From Candidatus Aminicenantota bacterium (GTDB lineage: Bacteria > Acidobacteriota > UBA4820 > DSQY01), in the NCBI GenBank assembly GCA_027365515.1, contig DAHXMK010000363.1, positions 1 through 17,247 on the forward strand: DNA of 17,247 bases. The letters are read 5' to 3'. A program made the translations under genes and the position numbers. The notes below the pieces were generated by a model that saw nothing but the letters and a program-made list of their open reading frames with translations, did not search any database and was not told the origin of the DNA. The first letter of the stretch is position 1; every line of letters starts with the position of its first letter. Positions 1 through 5,759 of this stretch are shown here, piece by piece.

Positions 1-468
1 AGGGCGAGTCCGCCATGTATCAGCCATGCCGTTGTTATCTATCAAGACGTATACGAATCGCCCGTCGCAAGGAACGTTTTCGAGCACCCATCTCTCGACA
101 CGCACTGAACGCGTTGAAAAATCAGGCGACAGAAGGGCCGCTTGCGAAAGAAGCGGCCACCCCGACTCGAACGATACTTTAGCAAGCTGTTTGCCGGAGC
201 CGAACATTCTCACGAGTATGCGGTTGGCCAGGTCTTTGCGTCCCTCGCGCTTCGCTCTTAAAAAAGCCGTCTTGAAGTCGGCGAGCGCCTCATTGGAATG
301 TCCCTCTCGGACCGCGTCCTCCGCTCTTGTTAGAATGGCGAAAGCGCCTTGGCCGAACAAGACATCGTCCGTTCCTGGCGGAATCGTCGGAGCCACTTTA
401 ACGATGGCCAAGCCAGCAGTCATTATTGCCGCAATCCCGAAAAGGCGGGACATCATTACTTGTTTCAT
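1..468 (-). CDS. Unknown membrane-anchored protein, C-terminus cut by window edge
   Basis: An open frame of 156 codons runs from an ATG at 468 to the left edge without a stop. The N-terminus has a short basic start and one hydrophobic stretch (about residues 8-26), so it is probably a signal anchor or signal peptide. The following part is charged and helical in character (segments such as ALADFKTAFLRAKREGRK), which is reminiscent of TPR-like helices, but I see no motif that names a family. The ATG overlaps the TGA (465-467) that ends the extended ligase frame, an ATGA junction, and no Shine-Dalgarno is visible before it, so its translation is probably coupled to the ligase. The position suggests a helper of ligation or surface assembly, which is only an inference from context. 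Two further ATGs at codons 5 and 6 are alternative starts. Confidence 0.6.
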   Translation of the reverse strand, partial: MKQVMMSRLFGIAAIMTAGLAIVKVAPTIPPGTDDVLFGQGAFAILTRAEDAVREGHSNEALADFKTAFLRAKREGRKDLANRILVRMFGSGKQLAKVSFESGWPLLSQAALLSPDFSTRSVRVERWVLENVPCDGRFVYVLIDNNGMADTWRTRP

Positions 469-656
469 CGTTGGTTTTGCGGCCCAGCGATTCGACTTTT
501 CTCTTGATGGTTCCCGTTTCCCTCGAGCGCTGTCATGCCTATGACCGAAACTAACAGGATCGCCCCCACGATGGGAAAAACGTGACCGGTAAAATCCACA
601 AGGGCGTGGAGGGCTTCACCGGCAAGCCCCGGGGCGAGCCACCACGAAGCGCGTCC
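465..656 (-). pseudogene. C-terminal remainder of the ligase frame after an in-frame TAG
   Basis: Directly after the TAG at 657-659 the same reading frame stays open for 63 more codons, to a TGA at 465-467. The translation contains GEALHALVDFTGHVFPIVGA, which looks like the conserved ending of O-antigen ligase/WzyC proteins (a H-x-LVDF-type motif leading into a last transmembrane helix), followed by a polar tail. The frame ends in an ATGA overlap with the next gene, as a genuine gene end often does. No change of frame is needed to join it to the upstream part, so this is a nonsense codon rather than an indel. It is called a remainder because no start codon with a ribosome site is evident for separate translation. 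Read-through or a sequence error are alternatives. Confidence 0.6.
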
Positions 657-1958
657 CTAAAGGGCAAGTTCAATGGCCAGATAGATTATCGCTCCACCCA
701 TGACAACGCCCAGAAGGGCGGAAAGAATGCCGCCTTCAAAGAGAAGCTGGAGGTATTCGTTTTCAACGGCGGTGTTCCTCACGCCGGCTGTGAAAAGGGA
801 TGCGTTCCAGATTTCGGCTGGAAGTCGTCCTTCAAAGCTGTTGATGCCGTGGCCAATCACGTAGTGGTTGAGAGGAACGCTCCTGTCAATGTCGAAATGG
901 CCGTCATCCGAGATCAGCCCGCTCCAGACGCCCATAACCATGACTGCTCCAAGCAAGAGAGCATACGTGGTTGCCACGGCTCGCTGTGCCCACCGGCCGC
1001 GCTTTTTGGCCCCGCGCAAGATGAAGGCCAAAGGATAAAGGCTGAGTGCCAGAAAGGCGCCTTTAGAATGGCTGACGGCCAGCACGGTCACTTGAAGGGC
1101 AAGGAGGGCAAGGGCGATCGCCTTGATCCCGATCCTGTCCGCAATTTTCTTCTGAAAGTAGGAGGCCCTCCAAGTGAGATAGTAGAGGAGCGGGAGCGCT
1201 ACGTTGACGAATGCCTCACCGTGATTGCCGTTGACAAACGGGCCAAAGGCGTTCCCAGCCCGGGTGGATTCCCGTATCCAGAGAATCGCTTTTCGGGCTT
1301 CATTGTGGTGCTGGATCATGGCGACAGCCACAACGAGCAGCCCCATCACACCGACGATCCAGCCCAAAAGTCTGAGCCGCCCCCGGCCCTCTTCCGCCAG
1401 CCTTTCCAGGAGCAGGATGAGGCAGAGGGCGGCCGCTAGCGCGATGAGCGCGCGGCCCGTCGCCGCGGGCGTGAAGCTGGCGGGGATCCAAGCTGGAGGA
1501 TTCGGCGTAAGAGGCGTCCAGTTCTCTTCGTGTGCATTGCTCTTGGGCGAGAAAGGATCCTGGATGTAGTCGTCCGAATGAAGAAGCGCTTCTCCCTTCG
1601 CGCCGTCTGAATACCTTGCGTAGCGCTCGGAGCCCCAGGAGTGCCACCAGCCGGCTGGAAGTGGAACAAGCTGCACGAGCCCTATGCATGCGAGAACCAC
1701 GATGAGCAGAGCCGGAAGCCATAGACGCCTGGGAATCCGCCAGAAGTCCTTGCCGGTCCATCCTACTAAGGCCGCTCCAACGAGCAAGATCACCTCGCAC
1801 GTGGCGATAGCCCAACCCTCCATGCAGCCGAAGGCTATGGAGGAGAATACGAAGAAGAGCGCCAGGGGCCAAAAGGCTGAAATGTTTACTCCGGTAAAAG
1901 ATGTCTTCGTCTGCGGGACGGAGCTGTTCGCGGCGATCAAGAAAGACACCGCTGGCAA
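657..1958 (-). CDS. O-antigen ligase-like polymerase/ligase, interrupted by amber codon
   Basis: This is a polytopic inner-membrane protein of the O-antigen ligase/Wzy superfamily (Wzy_C-type), expected to transfer or polymerise undecaprenyl-linked glycans on the periplasmic side. Many hydrophobic helices are visible (about 28-64, 80-100, 168-185, 197-214, 279-296, 302-316, 328-348, 411-432). A large periplasmic loop carries FGPFVNGNH (238-246), and VENEYLQLLFEGG (398-410) matches the usual H/E-N-x-Y-L-Q-x-x-x-E-x-G motif. SHSKGA (296-301) takes the place of the common S-G-S-R-G motif. At 433 residues the product stops at TAG 657-659, before the family's usual final LVDF helix, which follows in the same frame. 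The first start available after the upstream stop is TTG 1958; GTG 1949 is an alternative, and neither has a good Shine-Dalgarno. It has its own promoter region upstream. Whether it acts as ligase or polymerase cannot be told from sequence. Confidence 0.8.
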   Translation of the reverse strand: MPAVSFLIAANSSVPQTKTSFTGVNISAFWPLALFFVFSSIAFGCMEGWAIATCEVILLVGAALVGWTGKDFWRIPRRLWLPALLIVVLACIGLVQLVPLPAGWWHSWGSERYARYSDGAKGEALLHSDDYIQDPFSPKSNAHEENWTPLTPNPPAWIPASFTPAATGRALIALAAALCLILLLERLAEEGRGRLRLLGWIVGVMGLLVVAVAMIQHHNEARKAILWIRESTRAGNAFGPFVNGNHGEAFVNVALPLLYYLTWRASYFQKKIADRIGIKAIALALLALQVTVLAVSHSKGAFLALSLYPLAFILRGAKKRGRWAQRAVATTYALLLGAVMVMGVWSGLISDDGHFDIDRSVPLNHYVIGHGINSFEGRLPAEIWNASLFTAGVRNTAVENEYLQLLFEGGILSALLGVVMGGAIIYLAIELAL

Positions 1959-1990
1959 GGCGTTAACGAATTCTTGTTTTAGCCTTTATT

Positions 1991-2018
1991 CGTATAATTT
2001 ATTTCACTTTTTCCGCAA
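1991..2018 (-). promoter_or_regulatory. Secondary sigma-70-like promoter candidate
   Basis: Reading on the minus strand, TTGCGG (2018-2013) and TATACG (1996-1991) are separated by 16 bp in a locally AT-rich stretch. A start near 1984 would give a leader of about 25 nt to the TTG at 1958. The match to consensus is weaker than that of the promoter at 2045-2073. Confidence 0.35.
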
Positions 2019-2044
2019 GCATCCGCCTTTGAAATTCTGTAATT

Positions 2045-2073
2045 ATTGTACCCGAGCAAGCCAGTTCTGGCAA
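2045..2073 (-). promoter_or_regulatory. Sigma-70-like promoter for the ligase-like gene
   Basis: On the minus strand TTGCCA (2073-2068) and TACAAT (2050-2045) each match the consensus at 5 of 6 positions and are exactly 17 bp apart. This predicts transcription starting near 2038, in the 270-bp gap between the GT2 gene and the ligase-like gene, so the ligase is probably a separate transcription unit. A palindrome overlaps the -35 element (see 2060-2071). Confidence 0.6.
2060..2071. promoter_or_regulatory. Palindrome overlapping the -35 box, possible operator
   Basis: GCCAG-TT-CTGGC is a perfect inverted repeat with 5-bp arms and a 2-bp centre. It covers part of the -35 hexamer at 2068-2073 and part of the spacer, where a bound repressor would block polymerase. 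I do not recognise it as the site of a known regulator. Confidence 0.3.
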
Positions 2074-2109
2074 GGCGGGAGCTAACGATGGCGCTGGAAG
2101 CGGAGCAAT

Positions 2110-2129
2110 GAGATTATCTCGCGGCGAGA
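2110..2129. repeat. Two overlapping short palindromes upstream of the promoter
   Basis: GAGAT-T-ATCTC occupies 2110-2120, and TCTCGC-G-GCGAGA occupies 2117-2129. Both are perfect and share the bases 2117-2120, so only one can form a hairpin at a time. They lie about 40-60 bp upstream of the -35 box of the ligase promoter. They could be regulator half-sites or weak stem-loops after the GT2 gene. No U-tract follows, so they are not a normal intrinsic terminator. Confidence 0.3.
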
Positions 2130-2228
2130 GCCTTGCGGCGCAGGACGTAGGCAACGGGCGAGACGTCCAACCAATGAGCCCTTCTATCAAGAATCTTACG
2201 GCCGTTCGTGGCGGCGGACCGATGCCTA

Positions 2229-3221
2229 TTAGATTAGATGCTTCATGACAAAAGCGCTTGGAGCCGGCGTCCTGACTTGGTGTTTTCTTCCCTTCAAAGG
2301 CACCGCCAGATGGCCGCCGGTTTCAAAGCCCCGGTTGAAGATGCCCTGCAAGGAGCCTCTGATTACCGCCCATGTGGCCCTGAACCTTCCCCTGAAAAGA
2401 TTCGAGGCAAACTCCAACGGCCAGATGCACCCCATGCGAACTACCAGCGCCACAAGCCTCTTCACTGGAACTCCGTAACCATTCAGGAGCCACAACGGAT
2501 TGCGCGCCTGTTCAAAGGCCGTGGAGGCTCGGTCCATGACCACATCATCTTGCGATGAAATAGTCGCGACGCTTTGGGGAACGGCTATGATGCTCCAATG
2601 CTCCCTCGAAGCGCGAAGCCCAAGCTCGGCGTCGAAAGCGGACGAGCCGTAAGCTTCGTTAAAGAGGCCGACGTCTTCAAGAAATTCTCTCTTGAAAAGA
2701 ACGCACTGGAAAGGAGCGTACCCGGCCGTTTCCCATTGCCGCAACGCCGAGCTGTCCTTGCGCGTCCCGCTCAGGCGGAAGCATGGGCCGCCGGTCCAGT
2801 TTTTGACTCGGCCTCCAAAAGAAAAGACCGCGCCGTTCTCGTCTCCGACAACCACTGGACAGGCCGCCCCCGAGAAGCGTTGAGCCTCCAGTGCTATCAG
2901 CAGGGGAGCCAATGCGTTATCTTCAAGACGGCATGATGCGTCCAGGATGAGCACGTAATCGGAGCCGGCCTCAAGCGCCGCAACCACTCCGCGGTTCAGA
3001 AGCGAGGCAAGCCCATTGGACTCTTTGTTCTCGACCAAAACCCGGCCCGGGCCGAACTCCCTTTCCAGCGCGCCCGCTTCCCCGGCGTGGCAAGCCTTAA
3101 CCACGGCCAGCGTTTCGCCCTGCCGGTGTCCGGCGCGCGCCAGCGAAGCGCGTGCTTCTCCAGTGCGCGCGAGATCGCCGCCGTGCAAAATGACAACGCC
3201 GATGTCAGGAAGCGGCCTCAT
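2229..3221 (-). CDS. GT2 family glycosyltransferase with degenerate acidic motifs
   Basis: This 330-residue protein has the layout of rhamnosyltransferase-like GT2 enzymes, which transfer a sugar from a nucleotide donor to a lipid-linked glycan at the cytoplasmic membrane. A Rossmann-like N-terminal half leads to YVLILDASCRLEDNALAPLL (89-108), where family members usually have a N/D-x-D-type metal site; here it is DAS. Later, VGLFNEAYGSSAFDAELGLR (184-203) corresponds to the usual G-F-D-E...E-D-x-D-x-C-L-R region, again with altered acidic residues. Activity is therefore uncertain: it may be a divergent enzyme or a weakened one. The ATG at 3221 has GGAG 11 nt upstream, which is slightly long. 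It is the last gene of the glycosyltransferase block, about 100 bp after the FkbM gene, and is richer in GC than that block. A C-terminal region with about 100 residues of basic and hydrophobic character may bind the membrane. Confidence 0.75.
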   Translation of the reverse strand: MRPLPDIGVVILHGGDLARTGEARASLARAGHRQGETLAVVKACHAGEAGALEREFGPGRVLVENKESNGLASLLNRGVVAALEAGSDYVLILDASCRLEDNALAPLLIALEAQRFSGAACPVVVGDENGAVFSFGGRVKNWTGGPCFRLSGTRKDSSALRQWETAGYAPFQCVLFKREFLEDVGLFNEAYGSSAFDAELGLRASREHWSIIAVPQSVATISSQDDVVMDRASTAFEQARNPLWLLNGYGVPVKRLVALVVRMGCIWPLEFASNLFRGRFRATWAVIRGSLQGIFNRGFETGGHLAVPLKGRKHQVRTPAPSAFVMKHLI

Positions 3222-3324
3222 GCAACCATAGTCTCCACGGCGCGCCAGCGCCTAACTATTCATTTTACACTACACGGATGCAAGATTAGAGCGTGGGTTC
3301 AAAGATGTGAGAAGCATATGTACC

Positions 3325-4158
3325 TTAACCTTTTTGGAACACGATCCCGTCATCTCCTTCATCATGATTATACATATTGGTCAGAAGCCTCAAGGCATCA
3401 GCAGGCTGCCTAAGAGTAATGCCTTTAGATGGGATCGTCAGTACGGGAAAGTGCGGCGTTATCACTGAAAGAAATCGGTCCACCGTAACGCCGCTTACAT
3501 ACCTGAGATGATGTGGCAAATACTCGACAGCAAGGACTTTGCTGTTCGCGAGAATCTCCTGCATTCCCTTTAGCGCAAAATATTCTGACCCCTCTATATC
3601 CATGATGATAACGTCGAAGCTCTTGTTCTCAAGGATAGCATCCAAGCTTACCGCTTTGATTGAAATTTGTTCAGGTTTGTCGGAGTAATACATTAGCTTC
3701 TTAACCTTAGGAACCCGTTTGCTTCCTCCAGAATTAGCCCTGCTCAGAAGAAAGCTGATGTTCTCTTCTTTATCACTTGCCGCGACATTTATAGTGCGAC
3801 AATTCCCGATGCCATTCAGCGCAATGTTCATTTCAAGAAACTCAAAAGTCCTCGGGTTAGCTTCAATGGCGACAACCTGTTCGCATGACCTAGCCATTGG
3901 GATCGCGAGGCTGCCGATATGGGCACCAACAATTAGGATTCTCCCGGTGGCAGAAATGTACGGGGCAAGCCTTTCCATTTCATCCGAACCATATCGGCCT
4001 TTCATTCGGAGTTCTTTGCCCACCCTTCGATCTTCTGGATCAATAGCAAAGACGCCATCTTCAGTCTTGATCACTAGCGCATGAACATGCGGCCCTAGCA
4101 TTCTCTTTGTGATACGCCCAGTGATGGTACCCGCTACGATTCTGACATTCGAAAACAT
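3325..4158 (-). CDS. FkbM family SAM-dependent methyltransferase
   Basis: The 277-residue product is a class I methyltransferase of the FkbM type, which usually O-methylates sugars or polyketides using S-adenosylmethionine. Motif I is ILIVGAHIGS (74-83; the common form is G-A-N-I-G), followed by VVAIEANPRTFEFLEMN (95-111) with the ribose-binding acidic residue at Glu99, then NVAASD (124-129), and SLDAIL...FDVIIMDIEGSE (171-192), which is the FkbM hallmark. The start at 4158 is well supported by AGGAG 7 nt upstream. Length and motifs are normal for the family. It sits between a GT4 and a GT2, so the likely substrate is a sugar of the growing polysaccharide, which is inferred from context only. 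Confidence 0.88.
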   Translation of the reverse strand: MFSNVRIVAGTITGRITKRMLGPHVHALVIKTEDGVFAIDPEDRRVGKELRMKGRYGSDEMERLAPYISATGRILIVGAHIGSLAIPMARSCEQVVAIEANPRTFEFLEMNIALNGIGNCRTINVAASDKEENISFLLSRANSGGSKRVPKVKKLMYYSDKPEQISIKAVSLDAILENKSFDVIIMDIEGSEYFALKGMQEILANSKVLAVEYLPHHLRYVSGVTVDRFLSVITPHFPVLTIPSKGITLRQPADALRLLTNMYNHDEGDDGIVFQKG

Positions 4159-4283
4159 TATCTATCTCCTCTGTCTTTCGTACCGTTCTAGTTGGTGTAG
4201 TGCCTATCTGCACCTGGCTCTGTCCCTCAGCGAGCGCCTGTCATTTGCGGCACAAGTTGCCAGGCTAATTAAGAGACACTGCA

Positions 4284-5600
4284 TCAGGTGCTTTGAATTG
4301 CAGCCTGGTATGCGTGCATGGTTTCCTGGGCGCACTTTGACCAAGAAAATTGCAGCGAACGGCGAAAAGCCTTTTCTCTAAGTGCTTGACGCCATGTTCC
4401 ATTATACAAAATGCCCAGCATTGCCTGGGCCAATGCATCCGAATCGTCTGGAGAGATCATTATACCAGCATCTCCAATTACTTCTGGCATGGATGAAGTA
4501 TTGGAGGAAATGACTGGAATCCCACAGCACATCGCTTCGAGACATGGAAGACCAAAGCCTTCATAGCGAGACATATAAACGAAAGCGGTTGCACCGCTAT
4601 ATAGAGCCGGTAAGTCCGAGTCTTCCACGTACCCAGTGACAATGATGCGTTCCTCAAGCCCGCGGGCCTCCCGTATCGCATCGAAGATGTTTTCGTATTG
4701 CCATCCCTTAGCGCCAGCAAGCACCAGGCTTGCATTTAGCTCATTTTCTTGTTGAGCCATCAAAGCAAAGCTTTTAACGATATGGCCAAGATTCTTATGG
4801 GGGGCTAAGTTGCACAGACTAAAGAAGTATGGCCCATCGGGAATCTTGTAGCGACTTCTGACCCGCGCTAGCTCCAAATCGTCGGCGACATTTCTAAAGC
4901 GCGAAGAGGCAGCCAAGTGAGTGACAAGGACTCTTTCTGGATCAAGATTGCCACAATAATTCAGCAGGTCATTACGTGTTGCCTCTGAAATGCAGAGAAC
5001 CCAGTCACTACTGCACAGGCTATGCAACGCTTTCTCCAGACGCACTCTAAGACGATTTCCTACATATTCTGGGTATAAAATTGGCGTCAAGTCATACGCC
5101 GTCACAAATACGCTAACGCCTCGCGTTCGACGGACTTGCTTGGGAATCTGATAAAATGGCATGGTCGAGTGAAATATGCTAGGCGTCTTGAGAGAGGAAC
5201 CATCAATAGGAGGCAGCAGCTTGCCAATAAGAGCATCGGCTAAAACATAAGCCATCCAACAGCCATCTGTCAATCTCCGTGGAGATGGGGACCTCTCTTG
5301 CTCGGCAGAAATGAGACTGCCGAGCACACTGCTCAGAATTAGTCTGCTGCGAGGGATAGCGAGTGGTACTGGTGCCATCATAGACTGGGTCAGGCGATAT
5401 CGTTTTGCCAATCCAGGTAGCTTGATGGCAGAGAACTTTAGATCAATGCCATCAAGCCGCGTCAGCTCCAAAGCAAGGTTTTCCACGACCCTGTAAATGC
5501 CTGTCCGAAAAAGGCTATTGGTCACCCCCAATCCCAACACGGAAATATCCAATATGACATTCAGCGCAGTCGAATCAAAGTGCTGCATTTCTTGTGGCAT
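4284..5600 (-). CDS. GT4 family glycosyltransferase (GT-B fold), paralogue of 7806-9074
   Basis: This retaining GT-B enzyme is expected to add a hexose-type sugar from a nucleotide donor to the lipid-linked glycan. Numbered from the ATG at 5600 (438 residues), it has an N-terminal acceptor domain with FRTGIYRVVENL (about 31-42), a linker with ISEATRNDLLN, and a GT4 donor domain with APHKN (about 266-270; basic Lys), LVLAGAKGW, ALYSGA and the signature YEGFGLPCLEAM (about 346-357) with the E-x7-E pair. The frame stays open to TTG 5663 and ATG 5657, but GGAGAG 7 nt before the ATG at 5600 and the start of the first beta strand favour 5600. Extensive motif sharing with the GT4 at 7806-9074 shows the two are paralogues. 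It lies downstream of the tandem GT2 gene, from which it is separated by direct repeats. Confidence 0.88.
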   Translation of the reverse strand: MPQEMQHFDSTALNVILDISVLGLGVTNSLFRTGIYRVVENLALELTRLDGIDLKFSAIKLPGLAKRYRLTQSMMAPVPLAIPRSRLILSSVLGSLISAEQERSPSPRRLTDGCWMAYVLADALIGKLLPPIDGSSLKTPSIFHSTMPFYQIPKQVRRTRGVSVFVTAYDLTPILYPEYVGNRLRVRLEKALHSLCSSDWVLCISEATRNDLLNYCGNLDPERVLVTHLAASSRFRNVADDLELARVRSRYKIPDGPYFFSLCNLAPHKNLGHIVKSFALMAQQENELNASLVLAGAKGWQYENIFDAIREARGLEERIIVTGYVEDSDLPALYSGATAFVYMSRYEGFGLPCLEAMCCGIPVISSNTSSMPEVIGDAGIMISPDDSDALAQAMLGILYNGTWRQALREKAFRRSLQFSWSKCAQETMHAYQAAIQST

Positions 5601-5607
5601 GCCTGCT

Positions 5608-5613
5608 CTCTCC
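5608..5613 (-). promoter_or_regulatory. Shine-Dalgarno that favours the GT4 start at 5600
   Basis: GGAGAG ends 7 nt before ATG 5600. The upstream alternatives, ATG 5657 and TTG 5663, have no comparable site. Confidence 0.5.
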
Positions 5614-5707
5614 GTAGTCCCTTGCGGCGCAGCTTCTTTTCGATCTACTTCTTGCATTCTCAAAACAATATCTTAATGCACTGCATCTCAAAATGGAACA
5701 TCAAACT

Positions 5708-5729
5708 CTCGTTTCCAGCTCGTTTCCGG
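5708..5729. repeat. 11-bp tandem repeat, two copies
   Basis: CTCGTTTCCAG (5708-5718) is followed directly by CTCGTTTCCGG (5719-5729), one mismatch. It lies in the gap between the tandem GT2 stop and the second GT4 start. Confidence 0.6.
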
Positions 5730-5737
5730 CAAAGGTG

Positions 5738-5759
5738 GTTAACCGGCAGTTAACCGGCA
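5738..5759. repeat. Perfect 11-bp tandem repeat covering a stop codon
   Basis: GTTAACCGGCA is present twice without a gap (5738-5748 and 5749-5759). The second copy includes the TAA stop (5750-5752, minus strand) of the tandem GT2 gene, so the duplication also copied the stop region. It sits 8 bp from the other 11-bp tandem repeat. Confidence 0.7.

Noticed and set aside
657..659. Genome-wide recoding of TAG as a sense codon
   Set aside because: Five other genes in the window end naturally in TAG, so a local nonsense mutation or sequence error is simpler.
582..1439. Long plus-strand open frame (285 codons) opposite the ligase-like gene
   Set aside because: Its translation is low in hydrophobic clusters and matches no family, while the minus strand shows clear ligase motifs. 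It is an antisense shadow in GC-rich coding DNA.
1999..2190. Minus-strand 63-codon frame in the gap before the ligase gene
   Set aside because: It contains the promoter elements, has no ribosome site and a composition unlike the neighbouring proteins.
4194..4214. Stem-loop (GGTGTAG / CTGCACC) between the FkbM and GT4 genes as a terminator
   Set aside because: The 7-bp stem has one imperfect pair and no U-tract follows on either strand, so it does not qualify as an intrinsic terminator.
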